Assembly: GCA_024710905.1 (NCBI GenBank)
Contig: JANJTV010000049.1
Location: forward strand, 1 to 48,671
Direction: 5' to 3'
Length of the DNA: 48,671 nucleotides
DNA from: Anaerolineales bacterium
Lineage (GTDB): Bacteria; Chloroflexota; Anaerolineae; Anaerolineales; Villigracilaceae
The position numbers and the translations under genes were made by a program. Below the pieces are notes generated by a model. The model was not told the DNA's origin. It did no database searches and saw only the letters and a list, made by a program, of their open reading frames with translations. Shown here one piece after another: positions 1 through 8,600 of the stretch. Numbering within the stretch: the first letter of the stretch is position 1; every line of letters starts with the position of its first letter.

Positions 1-884
1 AACTTAAGCACCAGGTGCTTCGGCCCGTTGGCATCAGCAGTGATATACGGCAGGTTCAGTTCCGTCTCCATCACGGTGGAGAGTTCTTTCTTGGCTTTTT
101 CGGCAGCCTCGCGCAGGCGCTGCAGGGCCTGGCGATCGTTACGCAAATCAATGCCTTCCTGAGCCTTGAATTCATCAGCCGCCCAGGTAACAATTCGTTG
201 GTCCCAGTCGTCACCGCCCAGATGCGTATCGCCATTGGTAGCCTTTACTTCAATTACACCCTCACCCACTTCAAGAATGGACACGTCAAACGTACCACCG
301 CCCAGGTCGAAGACCAGGATGGTTTCATTTTTCTTTTTGTCCAACCCGTAGGCCAGGGCCGAGGCAGTCGGCTCGTTGATGATGCGCATGACTTCCAGCC
401 CGGCAATCCGACCGGCGTCTTTGGTGGCCTGGCGCTGGCTGTCGTTGAAGTAAGCGGGCACGGTGATGACAGCCTGGGTGACGGATTCGCCTAAATAGGC
501 CTCGGCGTCCGCTTTAAGCTTGGCCAGCACCATCGCGCTGATTTCCTGCGGGCTATACTCGCGGCCAGTTAACGGTACCTTGACGCGCACATCATCTGAT
601 GGCCCTTCCATCACCTGGTAGGAGACCATCTTGCGCTCCGATTCGGTTTCTTCGTACCGACGGCCAATAAAACGTTTGATCGAATAAATGGTATTTTCAG
701 AGTTGATGACCGACTGGCGTTTGGCGGTATCACCGACCATGCGTTCACCGTTTTTGTTGAATGCCACAACGGAGGGGCATAAGCGGCCACCTTCGGCAGT
801 GGTGATGACGGTGGGCTGACCGCCTTCCATCACAGCTACAACACTGTTGGTCGTACCAAGGTCAATCCCTATGATTTTTCCCAT
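1..884 (-). CDS. dnaK: Chaperone DnaK (Hsp70), N-terminal part, cut by window edge
   Basis: This is the ATP-dependent cytosolic chaperone that binds exposed hydrophobic peptides in newly made or heat-damaged proteins, working with DnaJ and GrpE. The first 294 codons are visible and cover most of the nucleotide-binding domain. They begin [19 protein letters not shown], the Hsp70 phosphate-1 loop, and later show [14 protein letters not shown] and the phosphate-2 loop [11 protein letters not shown]. The substrate-binding domain lies outside the window. The start codon at 884 follows a good ribosome site (GAAGGAGAAT, 887-898 region). No grpE or dnaJ is seen immediately upstream; a lipoprotein gene and its terminator are there instead. 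I found no CIRCE operator (TTAGCACTC-N9-GAGTGCTAA) upstream, so the heat control is unclear. Confidence 0.97.
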   Translation of the reverse strand, partial: MGKIIGIDLGTTNSVVAVMEGGQPTVITTAEGGRLCPSVVAFNKNGERMVGDTAKRQSVINSENTIYSIKRFIGRRYEETESERKMVSYQVMEGPSDDVRVKVPLTGREYSPQEISAMVLAKLKADAEAYLGESVTQAVITVPAYFNDSQRQATKDAGRIAGLEVMRIINEPTASALAYGLDKKKNETILVFDLGGGTFDVSILEVGEGVIEVKATNGDTHLGGDDWDQRIVTWAADEFKAQEGIDLRNDRQALQRLREAAEKAKKELSTVMETELNLPYITADANGPKHLVLK

Positions 885-990
885 AATTCAATTCTCCTTC
901 ATCTTTCTTTTTTGGGCTTTATTGCGGCAAGGATAAACGATGAATAAAAGAATTGCGTTAACAGCGCGTAGAAACTTTATTACTGGCAAT

Positions 991-1023
991 AAAAAAAAAG
1001 GCCGTCCACATATGCGGACGGCC
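991..1023 (-). terminator. Rho-independent terminator of the lipoprotein gene
   Basis: A perfect 8-bp GC-rich stem (GGCCGTCC at 1000-1007, GGACGGCC at 1016-1023) with an 8-nt loop is followed, on the minus strand, by nine U residues (991-999). It lies 18 nt past the stop of the lipoprotein gene and separates it from dnaK. Confidence 0.92.
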
Positions 1024-1040
1024 CGATGAAGCAGAGGAAC

Positions 1041-1835
1041 TTACGGCTGGGAAATATCGAAATAATCTACTTCCACCAGGATTGGCAGCACGTCGAAGGA
1101 CGATACGCCAAAACCAACCAAACCGTCACGCAACTTATATTTAGCATCCTTAATCGTCTTGACCTCCACACCGTTGATGGTCAGGCTGAGCTCTTCGCCA
1201 ATGCAGCTGGCGCGATAGATATTGATATCCTTACCCTGCTTGATGGCATTTGAGCCGCCATTAACAATGGTGGCATAGGATTCATCGACAGTGCTGTAGG
1301 CCAAAATCCAGTACAGGCCGTTGTTGGCAATGTTAAATTCATACCAACCTTCGTCACTATAGCGGCAAATAATAGAGACGTTGTTATTGTTGCGGCCGCG
1401 GTTGTCGGCACTGATCTCCAGAACGACATCACCGTATTCGTAAGGATCGTAGGTGACATAAACCCACTGGTTTTCCTTCTGCAGGTCAAAGATCAGGTAA
1501 TTCCCATCGCTGTCCAGGGTGACCTCATCATCACGACCATGGAATTCAAAATAGGTATAGTTGCTCAAGTCGCCATCAAACTCTTCGCGATAGAAGGCCG
1601 GGGCTTCTGCAGCAGGTTCTTCACTTGAGGCTTCCTCCTCGCTGGAAACCTCCTCTTCCTCGCTGGAAACAACTTCCTCTTCACTGGACGAGGCAGCTTC
1701 AGAGCTGGCCGGTGCATCGGACGAGGCAGGTGCACCACTGCCATCGTTGCCAAATAAATCCACCGAGCAGGCCAGGCCCACCAAGAGAATAAATGCGGCA
1801 AGGAATAAAAAAGGGGCGTAAATTCGTGATTTCAT
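1041..1835 (-). CDS. Secreted lipoprotein with Ser/Glu-rich linker and LamG-like domain
   Basis: Probable exported lipoprotein of 264 residues. It has a Lys/Arg-containing N-terminus, a hydrophobic stretch and a lipobox ending in LVGLAC, so the Cys should be lipidated. Residues ~30-80 form a low-complexity linker rich in Ser and Glu with repeated SSEEE blocks. The remaining ~180 residues (from about FYREEFDG) have the strand pattern of concanavalin/LamG or 3-keto-disaccharide-hydrolase-like folds, including YDPYEYGDVVLEI and LTINGVEVKTIKD; the family is inferred from pattern only. I chose the ATG at 1835 rather than the earlier in-frame ATG at 1883 because AAGGAGAAGG precedes it and the signal peptide starts there. 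The ligand is unknown; carbohydrate binding is possible. It stands alone with its own promoter and terminator. Confidence 0.8.
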   Translation of the reverse strand: MKSRIYAPFLFLAAFILLVGLACSVDLFGNDGSGAPASSDAPASSEAASSSEEEVVSSEEEEVSSEEEASSEEPAAEAPAFYREEFDGDLSNYTYFEFHGRDDEVTLDSDGNYLIFDLQKENQWVYVTYDPYEYGDVVLEISADNRGRNNNNVSIICRYSDEGWYEFNIANNGLYWILAYSTVDESYATIVNGGSNAIKQGKDINIYRASCIGEELSLTINGVEVKTIKDAKYKLRDGLVGFGVSSFDVLPILVEVDYFDISQP

Positions 1836-1873
1836 TTCCTTCTCCTTTAGGTTGATAATCATGATTCGAAAAA

Positions 1874-1882
1874 AGTATAGCA
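1874..1882 (-). promoter_or_regulatory. Extended -10 promoter of the lipoprotein gene
   Basis: On the minus strand this reads TGC-TATACT. Transcription would start near 1867 and give a ~32-nt leader carrying the AAGGAGAAGG ribosome site. I see no good -35, which is expected for an extended -10. Confidence 0.6.
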
Positions 1883-1954
1883 TTAACTAAGCCTATCGCA
1901 AACCCGTTTAAGTGTAGGATTTTCGGGTCATTTTCCTCAACCAGTTCGGTGCGT

Positions 1955-1982
1955 AAAAACAAACGCGCCTCATCCGGGCGCG
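1955..1982 (-). terminator. Terminator of the tmRNA gene
   Basis: On the minus strand, a CGCGCC/GGCGCG stem (1977-1982 with 1964-1969, 7-nt loop) is followed by TTTGTTTTT (1955-1963). It lies ~33 nt past the tmRNA 3' end. Confidence 0.85.
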
Positions 1983-2014
1983 CCTGTCCGCGTCCGAGAG
2001 AAGTTGGCAAGAAG

Positions 2015-2414
2015 TGGAGATGGCGGGAATCGAACCCGCGTCCGAAAGATTCGACACACGGAAATCTACGAGCGTAGCCGATCGAATTGTGTCGCCGCAG
2101 GCGCCTCAACCGACGCGGACATCCTGCAGCCATTCACCCGGACCCGAAAGCCCTCTTTCACATGATGCGTGACCTTCTCATGCGGCATCCTGCCATTGTG
2201 ACGCCCACAGCCCCTCCGGACAGGAAGCGGGGAGCGTGGACGCCGTCTCACTTAAGGAGACGGAGCTGATCAACTCTCTACCGATTAGGCGGCGAGGGGC
2301 ATAGCAGCGTAGGAAGTGCGGTTGGCACTTAAGTTTTTGCGCTGAGTTAACGAGTTCGGCGCCTCTCGGCTCGCATTCCGGGGCCAGCCTCCCCCGTCGA
2401 AGCCTGTCATCCCC
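2015..2414 (-). ncRNA. ssrA: Transfer-messenger RNA (tmRNA)
   Basis: This RNA rescues ribosomes stalled on broken mRNA and tags the peptide for proteolysis, with SmpB. The 5' end reads GGGGATGACAGGCTTCGACG, the signature tmRNA start, and the 3' end carries a T-arm (GGGTTCGATTCCCGCC) and CATCTCC, which pairs with the 5' GGGGATG. CCA is not encoded. The resume codon is placed after AAAAACTTAAGT, which matches the usual upstream element. The tag frame then reads GCC AAC CGC ACT TCC TAC GCT GCT ATG CCC CTC GCC GCC TAA, that is ANRTSYAAMPLAA, with the usual LAA-type degron end. The gene is about 400 nt long, a normal size. The 5' boundary is the mature end inferred from acceptor pairing. Confidence 0.96.
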
Positions 2415-2426
2415 GTGCAACACGAA

Positions 2427-2432
2427 ATTATA
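2427..2432 (-). promoter_or_regulatory. -10 box of the tmRNA promoter
   Basis: TATAAT on the minus strand, placed so transcription would begin ~6 nt before the mature tmRNA 5' end. The -35 region is weak. Confidence 0.55.
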
Positions 2433-2463
2433 TCATGCCCTGCTTGCCTGAAATTCCGCTTAA

Positions 2464-2472
2464 TGCTAAACT
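2464..2472 (+). promoter_or_regulatory. Extended -10 for the receiver/TadZ-like operon
   Basis: TGC-TAAACT ends 16 nt before the ATG at 2489, leaving a leader of about 10 nt that still contains AAGG. It lies back-to-back with the tmRNA promoter. Confidence 0.45.
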
Positions 2473-2488
2473 CTTACCAAGGTACATT

Positions 2489-3661
2489 ATGACTGAAAAA
2501 ATCCTAATCGTTGATGACGATCTTGACACCCTGCGCCTCGTAGGGCTAATGCTCCAAAAACAAGGCTACCAGATTGTAGCGGCATCCAATGGCGCCCAGG
2601 GTTTGGAAATGGCTTTTGCCGAAATCCCGGATGTCATCCTGCTGGATGTAATGATGCCGCAGATGGATGGCTACGAAGTCGCCAAACGCTTGAGAGCTGA
2701 CTCGCGAACAGCCAATATTCCCATCCTCATGTTCACCGCCAAAAGCCAATTGGATGACAAAGTAGCCGGTTTTGAAGCCGGGGCCGATGATTATCTGACC
2801 AAACCCACCCATCCCAGCGAACTTCAGGCACACGTCAAAGCCCTGCTGGCACGCTCATCCAAAACAAAAGGCCCGGCTGCTGCGCCGCAAACTGGCCCGA
2901 TTGAAGAGCCCGGTTACACCATAGGAATCATCGCGGCGCGCGGCGGGCAGGGTGTCACCAGTATCGCATCCAACTTGGCCAGTGCATTGCAAAAATCGAC
3001 CAGCAGCAAAGTGATTATGGCCGAATTGCGCCCGGGCATGGGCACCCTTGCCATCGAGTTAAACCTGCCGGGCAGCAAGGGTCTTACTGAATTGCTTGAA
3101 ATGCCCACAAGCGATATCAGCCACGAGAATGTTAAATCCCGCCTGGTTGCACATCCATCCGGGGTTATTTTCCTGCCAGCTTCCAACCAGCCTAAAGACG
3201 CCGCCCTGGCGAGCAAAGTAGAAAATTTTGAAATGCTGGCCAGTCGCCTTAATTTCATGGCTCGCTTTATTGTCCTGGACCTGGGCTGTGGCCTCGGGGC
3301 TGTGGCCCAGAAACTTATCCCAACTCTCAAAGAGATCGTTGTCCTCGTTGAGCCGAACGAAAATGCCCTGGTACATGCCCGGGCGCTGATTGACGACCTG
3401 CTCTTGCTGGGGGTTGACCAGGCCAACATTCGCGTGGTAGCCAATTATCGCCTGCGCTCGGAATTACAACTCTCTGTACCGCAGGTGCAGGAAAAACTTA
3501 AATTCACCATTGATACAACCTTTACCCCGGCACCTGAATTACTTCATCAGGCAACACGTCTACACACAATGGCATTCCTGGTTCAAAATGAAGGTCTGCC
3601 CAACCAACAATACGCAGCGCTAGCAAAAAAGGTTGAGGCGCGAGCGCCCAAACCCGCCTGA
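2489..3661 (+). CDS. Receiver domain fused to TadZ/CpaE-like atypical ATPase
   Basis: A 390-residue two-domain protein. Residues 1-122 are a complete response-regulator receiver: acidic pair D9/D10, phospho-acceptor D53 in ILLDVMMPQMDG, T83 and K105. After a short Ala/Pro linker, residues ~143-385 form a MinD/ParA-class domain resembling TadZ/CpaE, which positions Tad pilus machinery at the cell pole. Its deviant Walker A loop (150-158) reads ARGGQGVTS: the signature Lys is Arg and the GK(T/S) Lys is Val, so ATP hydrolysis is doubtful. FIVLDLGCGLGAV looks like the Walker B region. The ATG at 2489 starts MTEKILIVDDD directly; the upstream in-frame ATG (2435) would add 18 unlikely residues. It is first in an operon with a sirtuin (1-nt gap) and a GAF kinase. 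Polar localisation of a pilus is inference; two Flp pilins lie 28-32 kb away. Confidence 0.85.
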   Translation: MTEKILIVDDDLDTLRLVGLMLQKQGYQIVAASNGAQGLEMAFAEIPDVILLDVMMPQMDGYEVAKRLRADSRTANIPILMFTAKSQLDDKVAGFEAGADDYLTKPTHPSELQAHVKALLARSSKTKGPAAAPQTGPIEEPGYTIGIIAARGGQGVTSIASNLASALQKSTSSKVIMAELRPGMGTLAIELNLPGSKGLTELLEMPTSDISHENVKSRLVAHPSGVIFLPASNQPKDAALASKVENFEMLASRLNFMARFIVLDLGCGLGAVAQKLIPTLKEIVVLVEPNENALVHARALIDDLLLLGVDQANIRVVANYRLRSELQLSVPQVQEKLKFTIDTTFTPAPELLHQATRLHTMAFLVQNEGLPNQQYAALAKKVEARAPKPA

Positions 3662-3662
3662 T

Positions 3663-4439
3663 ATGCACCCTTTTTCGGAAGCCACCCAGAGTCGGATCCT
3701 CTTTGCAGCCGATTTGCTGCGCCAGGCGCAGCATGTCATCATCCTGACCGGGGCCGGGCTTTCAACACCGTCCGGGATTCCAGATTTCCGCTCCGAGGGA
3801 ACAGGCCTGTGGGCCAAAGACGAACCTCTCGAAGTGGCTTCCCTCTCCACGTTCCGGACCCACCCGGAACGTTTCTACGCCTGGTTCCGCCCCCTGGCAA
3901 ATGAAATTTACACAGCAAAACCCAACCCGGCGCACATGGCCCTGGCCATGCTCGAAGAAAAACAGATCCTGAAAACTGTCATCACCCAGAACATAGACCT
4001 GCTGCACCAAAAAGCCGGGTCAAAAAATGTAATTGAAACCCATGGCAGCCTGAAAACCCTGACCTGTACCCAGTGTTATCAGCAATACTCCTACCAGGCC
4101 TACCTGCCGATCTTCCTCGAAAACGGCACAATTCCCCATTGTCCGGCCTGTGAAAGCATCCTAAAACCAGATGTCATCCTCTTTGGGGAACAATTGCCCC
4201 AAAAAGCATGGCAGGCTGCCCAACAAGCTGCCCGCAACTGCGATTTGATCATTGTCGCCGGTTCCTCCCTGGAAGTGTTGCCCGTGGCTGGCCTGCCCAT
4301 GCAGGCAATTGATCGCGGGGCGCACCTGATTGTCATCAACCAATCAGCCACCTATCTGGACGTGCGGGCAGATATTATCTTTGCAGAAAATGTCGCTGAA
4401 GTCATTCCGGCCATAACGGAGCAGGTACTCTATGATTGA
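3663..4439 (+). CDS. cobB: NAD-dependent protein deacylase (sirtuin, CobB type)
   Basis: Sir2-family enzyme of 258 residues that uses NAD+ to remove acyl groups from protein lysines, giving nicotinamide and O-acyl-ADP-ribose. NAD-binding motifs GAGLS (30-34) and PSGIPDFRS are intact, followed by TQNID (108-112) and the catalytic His127 in ETHGS. Four zinc-binding Cys are present (135, 138, 160, 163), then VILFGEQLP and AGSSLEVLPVAGL. The length is typical. The ATG at 3663 is preferred because the upstream in-frame start lies inside the previous gene. It starts 1 nt after that gene's stop and overlaps the next by 8 nt, so translation of the three genes is probably coupled. Linkage to a kinase and receiver hints that acylation and two-component signalling are controlled together, but that is inference. 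Confidence 0.95.
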   Translation: MHPFSEATQSRILFAADLLRQAQHVIILTGAGLSTPSGIPDFRSEGTGLWAKDEPLEVASLSTFRTHPERFYAWFRPLANEIYTAKPNPAHMALAMLEEKQILKTVITQNIDLLHQKAGSKNVIETHGSLKTLTCTQCYQQYSYQAYLPIFLENGTIPHCPACESILKPDVILFGEQLPQKAWQAAQQAARNCDLIIVAGSSLEVLPVAGLPMQAIDRGAHLIVINQSATYLDVRADIIFAENVAEVIPAITEQVLYD

Positions 4440-5610
4440 ACAAGAAAAACGAATCGAACGTTACCGTCGCCTGATGGAACTTTCACGAGACCTGGCTTCC
4501 ACGCTTGACCTCGACATGCTGCTGGACCGCATCACCCAGGCCGCGCGCGATATTACCGAGTCGGAAGCGGCATCCATCCTGCTCTACGATAATACCGCCA
4601 AGGAACTGTACTTCCAAATTGCCACCAACATGGACCAGCCAATGATGCGCGGTCTGGTTGTTCCACTTGAGGGCAGCATCGCCGGTTGGATTGTCACCCA
4701 CCGCGAGCCGGTTCGTATCCAGGACGTCCAGCACGACACCCGGTATTTCAAAAAAATCGCCAAAACAACCAGCCTGGAAACCCGCTCGTTAATGGGTACG
4801 CCACTCATCACCAAAGATAAAGTGGTTGGTGTTCTGGAAGTAATCAATAAGTCTGAAGGGGATTTTACCGATACCGATGAAGACCTGCTCAGTGTGCTTG
4901 GTGCGCAGGCTGCCGTTGCAATTGAAAATACCCGCCTGTTCCAACAATCCGACCTGATTGCCGAATTTGTGCATGAATTGCGCACGCCCCTGGCGTCTGT
5001 CAGCACGGCCACTTACCTGTTGCTGCGTCCGGAGATTTCCCGCGAGCAAAGCGAACAAATCATCAAGAATATTTATGATGAAACCATGCGACTGAACACC
5101 CTGGCGTCCTCGTTCCTCGACCTGGCTCGGCTCGAATCGGGGCGCGTCCAGTTCCAAAAATCCACCTTCCCGATCGCCGATGTCCTGGAGGAATGTTCCG
5201 GGGTCATGCAGGGCAAAGCCGTGGAATATAGCGTCACCATTGAAACAATCATTGAGCCGGGCATTGCCGTCATGAACGGTGACCGCGGCAAACTGAAACA
5301 GGTCTTCCTCAACCTGCTTAGCAACGCGATTAAGTACAACCGCCCAGGCGGCAAAGTAGTGATGCGTGTCAGCCAGGACGAAAAGAACTGGCAGGTCAGC
5401 TTTTCAGATAATGGTATGGGCATCCCTGAAGATGCAATGCCACGCCTGTTTGAGAAATTCTTCCGTGTGAAGGGCAGTGAAAACAAGGCGGTTGGCACCG
5501 GCCTGGGCCTTTCCATCTGCAAGGGGATCATCCAAGGGCATGGTGGTAAGATTGACGTCAAGAGCGAGATCGGCCGGGGAACGATCTTTACGGTATATAT
5601 TCCAAAGTAA
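4432..5610 (+). CDS. GAF-domain sensor histidine kinase, cytosolic
   Basis: A 392-residue kinase without membrane segments. Residues ~20-168 are a GAF domain (small-molecule or redox sensing, ligand unknown). The HisKA dimerisation helix carries the phospho-His at H181 (FVHELRTPLAS). The HATPase_c domain has the N box NLLSNAIKYNRPGG, G1 box DNGMGIPEDAM, F box FEKFFRV and G2 box GTGLGLSICKGI, so catalysis should be intact. It is the last gene of the receiver/TadZ-sirtuin-kinase operon, and the receiver protein encoded first is the obvious candidate partner. ATG overlaps the sirtuin stop (ATGATTGA). Confidence 0.93.
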   Translation: MIEQEKRIERYRRLMELSRDLASTLDLDMLLDRITQAARDITESEAASILLYDNTAKELYFQIATNMDQPMMRGLVVPLEGSIAGWIVTHREPVRIQDVQHDTRYFKKIAKTTSLETRSLMGTPLITKDKVVGVLEVINKSEGDFTDTDEDLLSVLGAQAAVAIENTRLFQQSDLIAEFVHELRTPLASVSTATYLLLRPEISREQSEQIIKNIYDETMRLNTLASSFLDLARLESGRVQFQKSTFPIADVLEECSGVMQGKAVEYSVTIETIIEPGIAVMNGDRGKLKQVFLNLLSNAIKYNRPGGKVVMRVSQDEKNWQVSFSDNGMGIPEDAMPRLFEKFFRVKGSENKAVGTGLGLSICKGIIQGHGGKIDVKSEIGRGTIFTVYIPK

Positions 5611-5627
5611 GTTAACTTGCCTGTAAA

Positions 5628-5657
5628 CAAAAAAACGCCTGAACGGCGCTTTTTTGT
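5628..5657. terminator. Bidirectional terminator between kinase operon and dnaE
   Basis: Stem CAAAAAAACGCC / GGCGCTTTTTTG around a 5-nt loop, flanked by A- and T-runs, so it can work in both directions. It ends the plus-strand kinase operon and the minus-strand dnaE gene, which converge here. Confidence 0.85.
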
Positions 5658-5673
5658 TTTTAAAAAATCAAAT

Positions 5674-8600
5674 TTACTGAAATGTAACATCCTCGATCCG
5701 CCAGGCTTCCTCACCAAGCAGGTTGCGCAAGCGCTCAAGCATCTCCTTGCACACACGCGTCGAATCGTTCGGGAAGTCTATCAAGTGACCATGGCCTTCC
5801 TCGGTCACATAGAACGAAAACCGGTCCTGCCCATGGTAGGCATGCAAGATACTGTAAGCATTGGTAATTCGCCGCCGATCACGACCCGCATCTCCGCTGG
5901 GGCGCAAGTACACCGTAATCAGGCGGGGGGGAGCAGTGCCGTCGGTTTGCAAAAGTGCGGGTGGCGCGATGGGTGGCACAGAGGGAACCCGGGGTGGTTC
6001 CTGAATGACAGGCATCACAATAACCGGCTGGCCCACACGGAGACTGTCGCCCGAGGGGCGTGCTTCTGGCTGCGAAACCACTTCTGGCTGGTGGGAGTCT
6101 TCCAATTGTTGTAAGGCCAGCATGTCATCCAATGGTGCCGCCGATGCAGTCGCCAGGGGCAGCGATTCCCAGTCTGGCGGGGCGTCTGGGGGTGGAGGCA
6201 TATCGCCGAAGGGATCGTGACCCTCGTTTTCGTCGGGATCGGGGAGGTAATCTGCGGGCGAATGGGCCACTTGTTTAACGGGATCCGGCCTGGGTGAACC
6301 TGCCACAAAGTCAGGTTCGTAAGCAGGAATCGCTGTAGATGCCTCCGCGCTCTGGTAGTAAGCTACCTCCGTTTTTATTTCATCCACCAGCACTTTGGGC
6401 GGGTTGCTGTTCATATCCACTTTGCCGTCGGCGAAGACGATCTTGCCATCTTCACACAGGTGACGGAATTTATCCCAGGTGCGCGGGAAGAGCACAAGTT
6501 CGATGTTGCCTTGCAGGTCTTCGAGGGTGACAAAACCCATCATTTTATCGGTTTTCGTGCGATAAGGGCGACTGGAGATGACCATGCCTGCCACGCGTAC
6601 ACGCTCCTCATGGCTGGCATCGGCCAACCCGGCGGAGGTATGGCTGATGGCGCGGGTGATGTCCTCGATGTGGGCGGTGAGCGGATGGTCGGAGAGATAC
6701 AAACCGAGCAGTTCGCGCTCCCAGGCCAGGGCTTCTTTGCGGTCAACCGTCAGGCTGGGTAGCTGGACAGCCTGGGCCTTAACACCAGTGGCCGCGCCAA
6801 ACAGGGACATTTGCCCGGCTTCGGCGGCGCGGAATTGGGCCGCAGAGGAGGCGCTGAGTTGTTCGAGGATAGCCAGCAGGGCGGCGCGGTCACCAAAATC
6901 ATCCAGCGCGCCAACTTTAATCAAGCATTCAAGGGCACGTTTGCCCACGGCGCGTAAATCAACGCGCTGGGCAAAGTCGTTTATGTCGCTGAAGGGGCTG
7001 TCTTTACGGGCTTCAAGAATGGCCCTGACCGGGCCTTCGCCAACGTTCTTGATGGCACTCAGGCCGAAACGAATGGCGTTTTTGCCGCCCGGTTGGTCTT
7101 CGATGGTGAAATCCATGCCTGAGTGGTTGACACTGGGCGGCTGGACATCAATGCCCATGCTGCGGGAATCGGCAATGTACAGGGCTACTTTATCAGCCGA
7201 GTTCTTGAACACCGAGAGCAGGGCGGTCATGTATTCGGCCGGGTAATGGGCTTTGAGGAAGGCGGTCTGGACGGAGATCAGGCCATAGTCGGCGGCGTGG
7301 CTTTTGTTAAAGCCATAGCGGGCGAACTGCTCCCAGTCTTCAAATATTCCGGTGGCGGTATCTCTGTCCATGATGCCATTTTCGACCGCGCCTTTAACAA
7401 ATTTCTCTTTGTTCTTGGCGATTTTATCGGCCTGCTTTTTAGAGATGGCCTTGCGCAGGTCATCCGATTCGCTGCGGGAGTAACCGGCAATCTCAACCGC
7501 GGCGCGCATAATCTGTTCCTGGTAGACCGGGATGCCGTAGGTGTCTGCAAAGATGGACTCAAGCGCAGGATGACGATAATCGATTTTTTCCTCGCCATTC
7601 ATGCGTTTGATGTAACTGGGGATGAACTCCATCGGGCCGGGGCGGTAGAGTGCCACCATGGCAATAATGTGATCGAGCGCTTTGGGCTTCATCTCGATCA
7701 CCCAGCGAGTCATGCCGCTGCCTTCCAGTTGGAAGATACCCGCCGTCTGGCCGCGCCCCATCAACTTGAAGGATTCGGGGTCATCGGTGGGGATGGAATC
7801 GAGATCGTAACGAATGCCATGGCGCTGGTAAATCATATCGCAGGCGCGAGCCATGACGGTCAGCGTGGAAAGACCGAGGAAATCCACTTTGAGCATACCC
7901 ATGCTGTCGAGGATGCCCATTTCGAACTGGGTGACGGTCTTAATTGGCGTTTCTTCAGAACCGGAGGTCGGCCGATGCAGCGGTAGGTATTCCACCAGCG
8001 GCTTGTCAGCAATCACCACCCCGGCGGCGTGTGTCCCGGCATTGCGGACAACGCCTTCCAGGTGAATGGCAGTATCAATCACCTTGCGCATGGTCGCATC
8101 GGATTGGTAGATCTGTTTTAGGTCCGGCACCTGCTCCAAGGCTTCTTCAAGCGTCACTGCTTTACCCGGCACGTTCGGCACCAACTTTGCCACCCGGTCT
8201 ACGTCGGGAATGGGGATGTTCATCACCCGGGCCACGTCGCGCAGCGATCCGCGGGCAGCCATGGTGCCGAAGGTGATGATCTGGGCAACTTTGTCATCGC
8301 CATATTTGCGAGCAGTGTATTCCAGCATCTCTACACGGCGGTCATCACGGAAGTCCAGGTCAATATCGGGCATACTGACACGACCCGGGTTCAAGAAGCG
8401 TTCGAAGAGCAGTTGGTGATGAATTGGGTCAACCAGTGTAATGAAAAGCGAATACGCCACCAATGAGCCAGCCGCGGAACCACGTGTGTTGTACCAGATG
8501 CCATTTTCGCGGGCGTGACGACACAGGTCCCAGACAATCAGGAAGTAGGCGTTGAAGCCCATTTCATTAATCACACCCAGTTCGAAATCCAGACGTTCCA

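Noticed and set aside
885..990. CIRCE or HAIR heat-shock operator upstream of dnaK
   Set aside because: No 9-bp inverted repeat of either type could be found in the gap.
7123..7986. Long plus-strand open frame (287 codons) inside dnaE
   Set aside because: It lies antisense to the conserved polymerase core and has no family features; typical shadow in GC-rich DNA.
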